NCBI RefSeq assembly: GCF_030272615.1
Contig: NC_081406.1
Span: 267,457,692 to 267,521,691, forward strand
Direction: 5' to 3'
DNA length: 64,000 nucleotides
DNA from: Cryptomeria japonica
Lineage: Eukaryota > Streptophyta > Pinopsida > Cupressales > Cupressaceae
The number at the start of each line of letters is the position of its first letter. Position 1 is the first letter of the stretch. A program made the translations under genes and the position numbers. Shown here piece by piece: positions 22,291 to 35,469 of the stretch. The notes beneath the pieces were generated by a model. It had not been told where the DNA came from, made no database searches, and worked only from the letters and a program-made list of their open reading frames with translations.

Positions 22291-25200
22291 GCATATGAGA
22301 GCATTTATTGTTTTGATTATTTATTTATTTATTTGCATTGTGGTTTTATATTTAATAAGAGCATTTATTTATATTGCCTTTGATTTATTTTATTGGGCTT
22401 TAATTTATTATTATTGTTTATTATATTATTATTATTATTCTCTTGTTACTAACTGAGTAATTAAATATTATGTTTATACCTACCCTATTATTTTATTGGT
22501 TGAGATTTGAGGGTAAGTAAATAATATTATTTTATATTCTTACCTTGAATTTTGGTAGGGGGGTTGGTATAGAATATATTTTATTGGAATATTTTGATTG
22601 GCAGATATTATTCTGTAGTTTTGAATGAGATTCTATTTATTGTCTTTGTGAGCATTGTGTGCTTTTGGATATCTTTCTGCGACTTTTGGATTTTAGAATT
22701 GCTTGGTTGGGTTGGATTTTGGAAAGCTTATTGGTTTGGATTTTTTCTCTTCTATGAATGCATTACCATCACTCTACTTCTAGGTTGGAGATCTTTTTCC
22801 ATTCTTGCATTTTAATTTTTGAAAAGAGTTGTTTTCTTTGTGACTGCTAAAAGATTGTTTGGGGAGATTTGGGAATGAATGATTATTCTATTATCAATAA
22901 TTGGGAATAACATTTTGGGAAAAATATTTATATATGATTCTATGAATTTGTGTGTTGTATTGCCGGAAAAGGGCATTTGTGTATGTTGATATGTTGATTA
23001 TTAGTTGCCTGTGAATGCATTGTGGTAACAGTTGGTTTTGTGAGGTTTATTTATTGTTGCATAGCCTGTCTTGTGTCCATTTGGTTTGATTAGATCTAGA
23101 GTGGCTATGTCTGTAATCATTTATGTGCAATTTATTGTCGGTGTAAGTTGGAATTCTTGGATGCGTTGTATTGTTGGCCTTAACAAGGCTTTGTTTTGGT
23201 TTCTTATTGGCTTTTAGTGACTTCTAGGTCATATTTATGTCATTGTAAGGCTCGTGCTCGAATCTGGGAAAATTTGAGTATTTATGTATCCCGTTGGTCC
23301 CCTATTTCAATAGCGCTACCCTGGGCTTCAATAGCGCCAAAGTAGTATCAACAAATTTATGGGTTGGTTTTTGAGTCCCTTAGTTGATTTCTTTGCTTTT
23401 TCTTCATTCCAGAGGCTTGTTTTGTTATGTTTAATAGTTTTGGGGCATTTTTCTATTCATTTGTGATATGTATGAATCCATTTGGGCTCCGACAAGTGGT
23501 TTTGTGCTTGTCCATTAAGGTTTTGATATGTTTCTCCAGCAAGTTGAGTGATTTCTTGTTGTTGTGAGGATGGTTACTTGTAGCTCTAGCGAGAGGTTAT
23601 GTTGTGCCTCACTGTGGAGGATCATTCTATGTTATTGGATTCATGTATTTCCCCTATTTTTATGTATTTGACATTATTGAGGCTCTCTTTATTATTGCTT
23701 TTTGGCATTATGAGCTTATGGCTTGGTCCTTGTTAAGTGGCTCTTGGTTGTATGTTGATGGATATCTTTGGGATTCAGTTGTATCTGTTTTGTAATGAAT
23801 TTTGGATGCTTCCTATGTTGAGTTTCATGTTGTTGTAAGATATAAATTGTTATGTTTTTACCCTATGGTCTTGGTCCATGTTTGGGATAGTGGGCTCTTG
23901 CATGTGTTGGACATAGGTTATGAGCACTAGATCTCTAGGAAGGGGGTCTAGACCTATGGAACCACATGAAGAGTTTATGGTTTAATTTGCAAGTAATAAC
24001 ATTATTAATAATTGATTAGTGCGCTGGGTAATTAGGAATTCACCAAATCAAGATAAAGAATATGTTGTTGTATGCACCAATTGGACAGACTCAGGGAGAT
24101 GGTTTTTGGGATCCTAGATTGGGAAGACCGTTGGAGTGGTATACTCGATCTCCCTTGAGTGACTCCAAGGTGGAGATAGATGCCACATGAGGATAGCATG
24201 TGATGACACTCTACCCCACATGTGTCCATTATCCATATGCCTTGTTGTTGATTATGCCTCTGGAGGTTGATTGCTTTGATTTAGCTGTGTGATGTATTTT
24301 GATGTTATATTCTTATGTTGGAGTCTTGTAGTGTCATGTTGTATCCTATGGTCATTAGGTGTCAGCTTAGGTCTTGAGTGTGAGTTGGAACCTTATGTAA
24401 TCTCCTAGCACGAAGGGTGGTTCCTATTTGGTTCCACATGGTCGGGTGGTTTGATGCCTTGTACCATTGGGATATTCTTCTTGGATGTTAGCGTGCGTGG
24501 ATTTGGATCTATAATATCTCATAATGATCTTGTATTCATGGAGCATATTTATGTAATCAGAATTGATATCATGTGTTATGAAAGATGGAAATGTAAAGAA
24601 GACTATGTAATCAACATATTGAGATCATGTACTATAGAACATGTAGTAAGATGATTTCTGAATGAAATGTATTGAATAAGATTGTTGTAAATGGATATTC
24701 TATTGTAGATGTTGTTCTTGATTAGAAAAGAATTAAATGATTTAGAGATATGTATGTTATGTCTTGAGTATATTTTGAGGATAGTAGTGATAATGTTAAT
24801 TATCATATATGCCTTGATTTGAAAGATGTTAATCTCCAATGTTAGATATCTTGAGATATGGAAGTTAAGGGAGTTGTTGTGGTTCATATGGAAATATGGC
24901 TCTTTATTATGCAGTTGTCCTTTGGTGTCGATTTCTATGTATTAGAGATGTTACCATATTACGATGTCTTGTAAATGAGGAATATGAATATGTGTCTATG
25001 TAACTTGTATTATTAGGATGGGATGTAGCAAAGAGACTATGTGCTTGCTCCATGTGCTCTTATGTAAATGCACTTGATATAGATGGACTATGCTATTGTT
25101 ATAAGATGATGCATTGGTATGTGGTTCATATTAGAGATATGTTTATCATGTTGAGAATGAAATCCTATGTTAAAATTAGGGGATTGAAATATTAGATTGT

Positions 25201-26400
25201 ATTTATTCTTGTAGAATCATTTGACTCTCGAACTTGCTTAGTAGATTGGAATCCTATTTGGATGTAGATAAGTACTTGCTTCTATGATCTTGCATATGGC
25301 TATGGATAGTATTCTTGATGAGTTGTGCTTAGGGAAATAATCGAATACCATTAGTAAAAGAAGGATAAATGCATTTAGTCTCATGATGTGTTAAGTGTTC
25401 AAATGAGTAAAGACGAGTATTAGAAATATTCGATTGGTACTTACAAATGAACCTTAGAAAGAGTATGAAAGGGAATAGAGTTATGCATATGTGTTAATGT
25501 TTTATCCTAGTTGCATGTGAACTAAATGTTTAGTTGGATGATAGTATATGGTGTTCTAGATGGATATGTGATGTGTTAGTTTAATGTCAAGTAGTGAGGT
25601 TGAGATACCCTAAAGAATGGAGATGCATTATATGGTTTTATTATGTAGTTATGTTAATGATTAAATAGATGTTCCACTTGCATAATACAATTCATGGTTA
25701 TGTTCATGTTGATTCATGTGATCATGTATATAGTTAATGATGCATTATTGGTAGTAATGACGCAAACTAGAAGTTAGTAACAACGTTGTAGTGAAGATTA
25801 ATTTAAAATATATTTTTTTTTTATCTCTTTTTGTTAGTCGATTTCGGTTTAATTTTCTAGGGTATTTTGGCATGCATTACAGTTATGGTAGTATGATAAG
25901 CTATTAGGGCTGATACAATTTTGATCTTTGAATCTTTTGATTTATGGGATAGTTGTGCATTTATTTTAGGGGTAATGACATTAGTGCAACTCTGTTACCT
26001 AGTCTCTTGTTAGTGCCATTTGAGTTTTCCATATTTGAATTAAGGCCCCATATTAGTAGCACCCCAATCCCAATTTGGTTTAGTATAGCTTTAGTTTCTG
26101 GTATCTCTACATTTTGGCAACAAATCAATTCCTTAATTCAATTTATTTTTGAAAATACAAATTATGAACACATTCACTCATTCAGTCTTGAATTCACGAA
26201 TTTATCAAATTATTTCACAATTTTGAAGCATTACAACTTTAAAAAGGAAATTACTATTTCTTTATTTTCACCAATACATATGCAATGTGATATTTGTTTT
26301 CGTTTCTCTGACAATTAACTTTGGAGTCTGGAGAATTCCAACTTTGTTTGTGCCCTACTATCCTGTATATGCCACGCGTGTTTTTGATTAAAAAAGTAGT
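22291..26400. other. Long non-coding stretch, possibly old repeat
   Basis: No gene recognised in about 4.1 kb. It starts with TTTA and TTA runs (22290-22500), then GT-rich sequence resembling the interior of a long LTR: stretches such as ACATGGTCGGGTGG and GGAACCACATGAAG, and a repeated TTCAATAGCGC at about 23307 and 23328. No paired LTR or coding remnant was found. Confidence 0.5.
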
Positions 26401-28215
26401 GATAACCAGGGCACTGACCCTTTACATACTAAGACCTATTAACAACACCTTAACAACACTACAACAACACAAAAATAGTTAACAACCAAAGTCTTTCAGA
26501 ACCAAAAAACACCAAAAGTTCGAATCAACAAAACAAGGGACACCAACCCTAACCAAAACCAGTAGGGAAAAACCTAAGGGTTCAACTTGCGAACCCTAGT
26601 CATCTCCACAACCATGTTCCATTCGTTAAATATGAACTTATATAGTTCCGTAGCCTCCTCCTTATCAACATAACTGTCAACAATATGCTCTCTCGGGAGG
26701 GAGAGAGTTAGAGTCGAGTTGTGTAGAACCTGCAAGTAGAATTTGTTAATAATGTCCTTCCTATCAAGGAGTAGCACTAGGCTTTCACTCTGGTTCAGGA
26801 TCATCTTAACCTGGGTGTTGATACTCTAAATCTGTTCCATAGTGGGGATCCCTTGAGGGAATTCAATATCAGCCGCATTGACCCCCTGTTTTGCTTAGGA
26901 TTGCGCCCCATCTGTTTTGGCTGTCTTCAACACATCCTTAGTAGGGACAGTGATAGTCTGGGTTCCCATATCCTCCAGGTCCACCAAATTCATGACCTCT
27001 TCTGGGTCCACTAGGTTGATAGGGTCCACAGGTTCCCCTTTTGGCTTATCATTTCCAGCATTCAAAGGGGCCTAGAAGTGTTGACTTCCTTAAGATCTTT
27101 CCCCTCCTTGTCATCCATATAATTCTCTTCAGCCTCATAGACCTATTAGGTTTTCACTTTTTTAGCCGAGGATCCTTTACACGCAAGTCTGTGGGGGACT
27201 CCTACCATCCATGTCCAGAGAGGGGTTTTCCTCCTCCGCATCCTTCGACGAAGAGTCATCATCTATCACTATTCTCTTGCACTTCACCAGAGATTTCCCT
27301 TTGCCCTTGGTGGGGGTAAGAAACTTTTCCTTGCCAGTGGAGGGAGAGGGCACATATTGGGTAATTTCAGTGATAGAAATAGAGGGGGGGAATTGGGCGA
27401 CCGCAAGGGCATTCTGCGCAAATTGGAGAAACCTAGGCAAATCTAGACCAGGTGGAAAGGTTGTGAAAGGGTTTGAAGCTGAAACAAAGGGATGAACCAA
27501 CATGAAATTCCTAGGAGGACAGAGGGACCTATGGTAATCATAGAGTTTGTAAATAAGGCCTTGGTGAAGCGGAATCCCCATTCTTGGGGTCTAGGGCTTC
27601 TTTAATAGACACTTCCAGAGAATGCAATAAGAAAAAAGGAAAACAAAGTAGATCACTATTACAGAAGTGATTGAGCAAAGGGATGTGGTAGTAGTAAAAT
27701 ACCTTGAACTGTCCCTCCAAAGTAAAGTATTTCATGATAAGCACGTATAATTGGTTCTAGGGGTGCTTCAGTTCTTCACGAGCAAAACCACCCTGCAATT
27801 TCACTAGCTCCTCCTTGTTTTTGAAGAAGCGTTTCATGCCTTCATTATTAGACACGTGGTTGGTCCTCTTCCATTTTCTCCCTTCCAGCGAGAGACTCAT
27901 CGCTTGGGCAATAGAATCCTCTGAACCTCAAAGGAGACACCTCCAATCGTGACCTTTGTGCTTGACCAAGAGGTCGCAAACTGGACCGAGAGCTTCTCAT
28001 CATGGCCAGTAAGACGCTCCATGAATTCTGCAATCCCGCCTTCCACACAGTAATTCCAAACTAGGGAATCCTTCTTAAAATCATTAGGATTATCAGGTGC
28101 CACATGTGTTATTATCTCTTGTTCAAATCTTTTTATTCTTCCATTCTCTTGTATTTCTCTCGTATATTTACACAATCTATTGTCATCTTCCTCACTTTTC
28201 TGTATATGCACAACC
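26400..28215 (-). mobile_element. Fossil plant-transposon-type reading frame
   Basis: Read on the minus strand, in pieces. The N-terminal part has FMERLTGHDEKLSVQFATSW and VTIGGVSFEVQR. The middle has MKYFTLEGQFKVFYYYHIPL and then FPFFLLHSLEVSIKEAL. A Ser/Pro/Lys-rich, acidic region follows, then a helical C-terminus (NEWNMVVEMTRV). The sequence type recalls the large plant-specific transposon-associated proteins (plant mobile domain and 'putative plant transposon protein' groups); this is inference. It may be distantly related to the second reading region of the two LTR elements here. No LTRs, no polymerase. Broken in several places, old. Confidence 0.55.
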
Positions 28216-29980
28216 TCTTCTTATTTTATTCTTCTTTCATTATAATTTTTTTCTCGTGATCTGTCACCCCATGTGTATATTCTTCCAATTTGTCCCATGC
28301 CTTATATTATTTTGTAGTTTACTCTATTCCATTTTAAATTTCTTCTAAAGTCCATCAACATATTGCTTCATCTTCTTTCCTTAATTTTTGTGCTTTCTCT
28401 ATAATTCTCCCTCACAATCTGCCCACGCCTAATTTCTTTTTATTTTCTTTTTAAATCTTATCCCCTGTAATCTAATTTGGGTATCTTTCTTTAAAGAAAG
28501 GAAAACTTCCAAAATTTCCATGCCTCTTTTCTCTTTCCCTATCAACTCATATTTTTAGTGTTTTAATTTTTGCCTTTTGATAAATAATGAAATAAGACGA
28601 AGGGACACCTTTCTAAATGGCTTTAGCAGGCATCAAGTGACTCAAAATTTAGTTTTTCAATTTCCACGGTAGTCGATAAAGAGAACAATGTTTTAGTAAA
28701 AACCAAGAGGAAGTGCAACCTAAAGTGAATATATTATTTTTTGTGACATTATTGGTAGATTTAGCCGCATGATATGAAAGCAAATATCAACATTTTATTG
28801 CAAATGAACAAACATTCTTCCATGGTTAAATGAAACTCTAATTCGGAAAGACTTAAATCATCATCCATTCAAACTTCTAGTAATTCAAGAAGAATTTACA
28901 AAGCATGCAAAGAAACCTTTTGAAGCTCGATATTATATAATGTACCTAGCATTGGTTCCACAAAATGCTCTCATTTTACAAACAAACACAAAATAAAACT
29001 CTACATCTTATAATGTACCTAATGTTTTGCCTATCATAGCATGTTGATTTTTAAATATATTGTATATTTCACTCATAGTGGCCGATGTCAGATTTTTGTG
29101 TATATTCTACTATGCTTACACATTTTTTATACAAGTTCAATAGGGTAGTTCCAACTACAACATTTCATGGCATTCCTCTGTTGTTTATGATTTTTATGTA
29201 TTTTTTAGACTTTTGACTGGAAATCTGAAATTCAGATCAATCTGAGAGTGAAAACATACATTTTCAAAAAGAAAGTTGTAAAGAATAGTAAGGCAGTAAA
29301 TGGGTTAAGTAAACCAACTTAATGTTATTATAATATTTACCAACTATTCACATATCTCCTTATAAAATTATTTGTATCATCCTCTTTCTTGTTTTTAAGA
29401 TCATTTAGTATATTGTCTCATAGTTTAAAAAAAGGCAGAAGCCATTTGAAATTTCCAAATATATTTTAAATTTATTAGAGTCCATCCATGTGTGAACATT
29501 CTTTTAATAAAATTATAATACGTGGCAAAAGTCATTGTATATTCACATATTAGGGAAAGCCACCATCTATAGAACATGGGCTTTAAGGTAGGCCATTGCC
29601 TCTGGTTTTTTGGGGAGCAATTGGAAGAATTAAGAACTAATTTGCATTAATAGAACTCAATGAGAATTTTGTATTTGCAAGGTCCTCATTGGAATGAATG
29701 CATCACGGTCTCTAGGAAGGAGATTTCTAAGTTTTTTTTGTCTTTTAATTATAAAAGAAATTCTTTTTCTTGTTTTATTATTATTTTTTCAATATTAAAT
29801 TGTATCTATTTAATTTATATTTAGAGTTAGATACTATTCATGTCTTATTTTGAAGACTTTATTTTTTGATATTTTTTTCTTTCTTAGATTATTTTTTAAA
29901 ATGTTTGAACCAAAGAAAAAGTTGGAAATTGTAGTTGGATTTTCTTTAAAACTATGGTATTGTATCTTTATTACATTCAG
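28216..29980. other. AT-rich intergenic stretch, no gene seen
   Basis: Starts with a pyrimidine-rich stretch (28130-28560), then AT-rich sequence without any recognisable protein, RNA gene or repeat. Confidence 0.6.
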
Positions 29981-30360
29981 GTTGGCTATTGGCCTTCCTT
30001 GACAAATTTGTAAGTTTTCCAAATCATTTTCTCATACTGATTGGTGGAGTACCATAATGTTATTGCATTACATTCATTGAATAATGCTTTCTTGTATGGT
30101 TATGATTATTCTATTAATTTTGTTTCTGATTGAAAATTCTTGATTACCTGACAAGATCTCTATCAAGAAATCTCTTATCCGGCAATCTTCCAAAGAACTT
30201 GGAAGTCTTTAAAAGTTTGGTTGAATTGTGAACCCCTTCCTCTCTCACATAAATTTTGGTTGCATTTGACATTGTTTTTATAGAAATAATATAACATTTA
30301 TGTCATTTTCTTGCAGGATAGTTAAAGGAACTTCTTTGAAGGGATTAATTCCTCCCAGTT
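29981..30360 (+). pseudogene. Leucine-rich-repeat (LRR) gene exon remnants, probably receptor-kinase type
   Basis: Three exon traces in one orientation. The clearest is 30156-30227: exactly 72 nt, preceded by AG and followed by GT, encoding one LRR (SLSRNLLSGNLPKNLEVFKS, the LxxNxLxGxLP pattern). A trace at 29981-30009 follows a CAG and ends in TTGACAAATTT before GTAAG (LTNL), in the same splice phase. A third trace starts at 30317 after TTGCAG and reads IVKGTSLKGLIPPS, then a TGA. Single LRRs on 72-nt exons are typical of plant LRR receptor kinases. No kinase exons occur before 35 kb, so this is a relic. Confidence 0.5.
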
Positions 30361-31828
30361 GAGTGCTTTAATTCCTAAATTGACTTTTTTTTCCCCTATA
30401 TCGTTCTATTCTATATCTTGCTTGCTGCAGGGATCAATGTCTTTTGGTATGGGCCTCCTCTTTGTAAGCATGGGCTCAGTTAGTTCTTGCTAAATTTTTG
30501 TTTCTGAGGATAATTAACTTCTCAATTTTGCTAATTTTGCATGTTTTTGAAAGCACAAGAACAAAACAATCAAGAGATCCACATTTCAGCAATATATGTT
30601 CAAAACAAAGCATTAGAAAATATCTTTCCAAACAAAATTGATATATGCCAAACGCATTGGAGTATTTTTCATTGTTTTGTTTACATTTTTTGTGCCATGG
30701 TTTTTAAAAACTTGCATCTCTTTTAAAGTGTAACCTATATGAATAAAAAAATCTTTTCAAATTCAAGTCGTGGTCAAAAAATTTGAAATTTATATTTGCT
30801 TGTTTTCTAGATATAGTTATATTAGTGATTCCAGACTCACGAAGAATTAAGATGTGATTTTCTTTATGTGAATTGCCATGAAATTTATAATTTTGATATA
30901 TATTTCATTCTTGCTTAGGAAGCCTAACAATTGTACATGGTGTTGAATTCAATTTGATGGTACTCATTTCATTTTTGTTGTATTTCAGATTTCTAGAAAA
31001 TGTTTAAGGAATCTATTTAATGTGGTCCTGCAATCTATAGATGTGTTTTTAAGTAAACTTGAATGAAGCTTTCATTTGGCTAATGTATATTGTATGGTTA
31101 CAAATTTGTTGTATTAAAGAGTGTAGCTTTACCTTTATGTTATACTGTGAATGAAATTCTCTCAGAACTCAAAATTCATTGAGCACATCTAAATTTGTAT
31201 TAACAAACAAGGATTAACTCTGAATTTAGCACATGATCAAAGATCACTTTATTCTAGGCCCATTGCATATTTCATTGTTATTTTGAATCAAATTAAAAAT
31301 CCCCAATGACCTTTCAACATATCTACATGATTTTCATAAAAAAACAATAAATCAGATATGATTTTGATAAAAAACAATAAATCAACAAATTGAGCAAATG
31401 ACAGGGACTCTCGCTGTATCATAGCTCTTGTTATTATTGTTATTATTATTTGCTTTTCTTTATTTATATTCTTTTTGGTTAGTTTTTAGATTTTTAATCT
31501 TTCCTTTTTATTATTATTAGTTGTATTATTTGCTTTGCTTTAATTTTATTTTTTCTACTTTATTTCCACTTCTTAGATTTTTAATTTTCCGTTCTTAATT
31601 TCTTTCTTTTTAGGTTTCGTGTTGTTTTTATATTTGTTAGCATTTTATTCTAATGCTTTATGTGTGCAAAATTTTATATCTTATATATTTTTATTACTTA
31701 TATGTTTTTATATAACTTTCATCTTATATTTTTATTGCTTATATATTTTTGTAACTTTTCTTATTTTCATATTCTTAATTTATTTATATTTTGTTCTTGT
31801 TTTTCATTCTTCTTTCTATTCGGAATGG
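30361..31828. other. AT-rich intergenic stretch, no gene seen
   Basis: No coding match. A small duplication lies at about 31330-31385 (GATTTT-ATAAAAAA-CAATAAATC twice). T-rich with TTA runs from about 31430 to 31820. Confidence 0.6.
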
Positions 31829-32030
31829 CTTAAATCACACACACTAAGCTTATACTTCTCGGCTTAAAAGTGTTAAACATTCAAAGTTGACTAACATTTT
31901 CTAAGCTTAATATGTCGTTTAAGGTGTGTGGTCACACTAAGAATACACTTCTAGGCTTAAAAGCATTAAACACTCAAAGTTGACTAAAATTCTCTAGGCT
32001 TAATATGTTGCTTAGTGTGTGTGATTTAAG
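31829..32030. mobile_element. MITE-like element: perfect 20-bp inverted ends, dimeric inside
   Basis: The left end CTTAAATCACACACACTAAG (31829-31848) is the exact reverse complement of the right end (32011-32030). Inside, two direct ~100-bp halves (31829-31930 and 31931-32030) each contain GGCTTAAAAG, TTAAACA, TCAAAGTTGACTAA and GGCTTAATATG-type blocks and each run from CACACTAAG to GTGTG. The outer ends could thus come from a tandem dimer of one small inverted-repeat transposon. Target duplication unclear; superfamily not assignable. Confidence 0.75.
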
Positions 32031-32309
32031 GTTGGCCTTTCTATCCTACCTTGGGTTCCGTGTGCAGTGTAGCCTCTCCCCTCTCCCCTCTCCCCCTTTT
32101 TTAGTCAATCTAGGTTTGCAACTAGCCATTTTTCTTCTCCTTGTGCACTCTTCTAACCATTTTTCTTCTCCTTAATTTTGATGATGGATCAAAAAGTGTG
32201 ATCGGAAATGTTGATGCAAAAAACTATCACACAATGAATCCAAAACAATTACAAACAACAATATAGATTATGAAAATCTTATATCATTAATTTTTTATTT
32301 ATTTATTTG

Positions 32310-32611
32310 ATCCACATGAGACTCCACATAGAACCCCAAAATTAGACAGCTCTATTATAGACCCTCCAAATAAAAGCTCAATTCAAATCAACCGTAATGT
32401 CCAACCATAACTCACTCTTGCAAGGAGAAAAACAAATACTAGTTACCAGTTAACCCCTTTTTTTATCCACATGACACTCCACATGAACCCCAAAATTAGA
32501 CTGCTCTACTATAGACCCTCCAAATAAAAGCTCAATTCAAATCAACTGTAATGTGCAACCACGACTCACTCTCCCAGGGAGAAAAACAAATACCATTCAC
32601 CAGCTAACCCC
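32310..32611. repeat. 155-bp tandem duplication
   Basis: Copies at 32310-32464 and 32465-32611, both with ACCCTCCAAATAAAAGCTCA and ending in GGAGAAAAACAAATAC and AACCCC. Moderately diverged. A CTCTCCC microsatellite lies just upstream (about 32071-32097). Confidence 0.9.
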
Positions 32612-32672
32612 ACCATGCTTCGAACGACTCCAAAATATCTCCAATATGAATAAAATAACTATCTACTGTAGT

Positions 32673-33372
32673 GCATGATTCTTCACACTATATGTTCACT
32701 TTTCATCTGTATGTCTGCGCTCCCCATGAATTAGAACCCGATTTCATGGCCTGCTTTAAATCATTCACTTCAATCTTATTCCTTACCCTCGCTGGGATTA
32801 ATGCTGGCAGTGACAGGAAAAATAGGCAGGTACGAATAGAAAACATTTTCTTCATTTTTTTCTCATCGGATGCTGCTTCCTTTTCCGTATGCATTTTAAG
32901 TAAGAAAGTGCTGCTTTCTATTATCTTCTTATAGAGTTATGCTTCTCCTCATATGTGCGCACTATCTTATCGACCTGCATGATTCTTCACACCATATGTT
33001 CACTTTTCACCTGGCAGTCCGCACTCCCCATGAATTAGAACCCAAATTCATTTGCCGCTTTAAATCATTCACTTCAAATCATGTAGGGTAGGGCATAATA
33101 AAAAAAAAAATCTTCGTTATAAAAAAACTTTTAAAATTTAATATAATTCAGTAGTTCTATCCATTTTTATCAAAAAAACAAAAATAAAAAAAAAATCTTC
33201 TCTGAGATTAATACTGACAGAAAGAAAAAATGAACAGGTACTAATAAAACAATGAATTTTTTTCACATTTCTGCTGTCAAATATTCAATTTTTTAATTTA
33301 TTTTTCATTCGAAGCAGAGAGTGCTGTTTTCTATTCTCTCATAATAGAGTTCTGTTTCTCTTCATAGATCAG
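32673..33372. repeat. Tandem duplication of a ~300-400-bp segment
   Basis: Unit A begins at 32673 and unit B at 32977, both with GCATGATTCTTCACAC, then ATGTTCACTTTTCA, CCCCATGAATTAGAACCC and TTTAAATCATTCACTTCAA. Later blocks also correspond in order (GGGATTAATGCTGGCAG with GAGATTAATACTGACAG; AGTGCTGCTTTCTATTATC with AGTGCTGTTTTCTATTCTC). Unit B is longer because of A/T-rich extra sequence. More diverged than the neighbouring duplications; non-coding as far as I can see. Confidence 0.85.
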
Positions 33373-34151
33373 GTATCTATCAATGATATTTCACAAGCAT
33401 AAAAACAGTTTATGCTCGGATATTTCTTTCTTGCAGCAACTATTTCTCACAAACATCAATGTAGATATAACTAATCTATAATGTGCACAGCAAAATATAA
33501 ATAAAATATTATTATTGATTATTTGGGAATATAAGGTATTGTGCTCTATAAAACATTGCATTCCCCTATTAATCCTGTATAACTTACCAAATTACCCTAC
33601 CTTCCAATTAACTACTAAGTCATTAAAGTGATTTTAGTCAGCAACTAGCAGCATCTCAATTTTGAGTTAAACAGTACTATTTTCTTATGTTAACTATTTC
33701 TATTGAGTATTGTTGAGACGCGTTTTCAACAAATTGAGGTTAGGTTGGATTTTTTTTGTAGTTATCATTTGAGAATATTTCAGTCTGCAATTTTTTTAAT
33801 TTTGTTTGTATTTCATTTTGTAATTTAATTTAATGTTTTTTTATTAGATAAGTATTTTTGATCCGAACTATGAATTATAAGAGGGTTTTGAAAGGATCTT
33901 GAAATCTGGTACAACAAGAAAGAGCAAGAACAACATGAGTCTTGAACCTACAAAGGAACACGCATTAAACCATAAAGACCCACTGAAAAACAAACAGAAA
34001 ATTCAAAGTGAAAGGATAGCCAAAACAAAAATCATGAAGATTTGAATCTAATCTCACCAACAAGCAAGTTTGATTCATTAGGGGAACCATCCTGTCTTTA
34101 TTTGAAGATCCAGGGACAACCAAATGACTCATAATGTTACATATGATCACT
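33373..34151. other. AT-rich intergenic stretch, no gene seen
   Basis: Nothing recognisable on either strand. Confidence 0.6.
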
Positions 34152-34484
34152 AAAAATTGGGATAATCTTAATTTTAATTCTCTTTTTACTTTAAGTTAAA
34201 ACATTTTGTCATCTTTAAGAGATTTCATTCTTGGACTTATAATTCTCAGAAGAATCTGAAACAGAATAATCTTAGTCGTAATTCTCTTTTCACTTTTTAC
34301 ATATAACATTTTATCATCTTGAAGAGAAACTTTTTTTAACATATAATTTTTTTTAGGAGAAATTTGAAACACTAAGAATTGGAATAATCTGTCTTAATTT
34401 TCTTTTCTCTTTTCACTTAGAATATTTTATTTTCTTGAAGAAAATCCATTCTTAGACATATAATTTCTCAGCAGAATCTGAAAC
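34152..34484. repeat. Three tandem copies of a ~110-bp AT-rich unit
   Basis: Units at 34152-34262, 34263-34370 and 34371-34484. Each has an AATAATCTT-like start, TTTTCACTTT, ACATTTTATCATCTTGAAGA-like middle, ACATATAATTT and a GAATCTGAAAC-type end. Well diverged, so older than the two-copy duplications at 3.6 and 42 kb. Confidence 0.8.
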
Positions 34485-35469
34485 ATTAATTACCATAAAA
34501 CATATTAAACCTCATTTATTAATTGATCTATTAATGAAAGCAAGTTCAAATTTAATCATTTTTCTTCTTTTATATATATATATGAATGATTAAGAAGATT
34601 AAACAGTAATTTGACCAAGTAATCTATATATTTTAACATCTATATTACTTATTTATTAATTTAACAAATTGCATGTTCATATTATCTTGAATTCTACTTG
34701 CTCTTGCAGGATTTCATACATCATGTTCTCAAGAGAAAAGTGGAATGCCATGAAAAACTAACTTATTTGATCAACACTAAATTGAAAGAGTGTCTTTTAA
34801 CACAAAATACTACATAAAAATCAGAGGGGTTGCTCTTAATCTCGAAAGATCTAGTTACTGGAAATGACAATTTCTGATTGGCTGTATCAACTAAAATGTT
34901 AATCAACTTTCTTTTAAGTACTACTGAAAATATCTTTTTTTTAACGAGGATAGACCGTTTTTCAACCCCCCAAAAGATTATGAGAACCTTCAATGCAAAA
35001 TTCATTACTTGTTATATCTACATCTACAAAATTGTACTATAGACTGACAATAAGTTTTAAGAACTATTTGATATTTCTATTACTAAAAATTTCTTTTTAA
35101 CATCTTGAAAACGCCAGGAATTAATTCTGGCTGTCTGTTGTCATTAACAATAAAGCTTATTAAGCTTAACTGATTTCTTTGAGATTAAGATGCTGTATAT
35201 CCCCTGATATTACATAATAAAAGCAAACATAAAGGTCATATGCTTTGTCCCTGTTGCCACTTATACAAATTTAATGCCTGAGCACATCTGCCATCTGCGG
35301 CAGCACATATTGGAGGATTGGGCTGGTAATTTTTCCTTTTGCAAATCAACAGAAAATTTGAAAACAATACTATCACCAGAAATCTTCTCTTTTTGGGTGG
35401 CTTGAACATCACTGCACAGTTGCAATAGATTCAACCAATTTGTTTTGTTGCAAGCAACAAAAACCAATT
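34485..35469. other. 3' flank of the ABCB gene
   Basis: Contains the 3' UTR of the transporter (minus strand, below 35470), whose end I cannot place because no canonical poly-A signal stands out on that strand. Otherwise AT-rich; the small open frame at 34763-35005 (minus) is not recognisable. Confidence 0.5.

Noticed and set aside
31619-31867. Very hydrophobic 82-codon plus-strand frame
   Set aside because: A product of T-rich low-complexity DNA, which yields Phe/Leu/Ile/Tyr runs; it also overlaps the MITE-like element.
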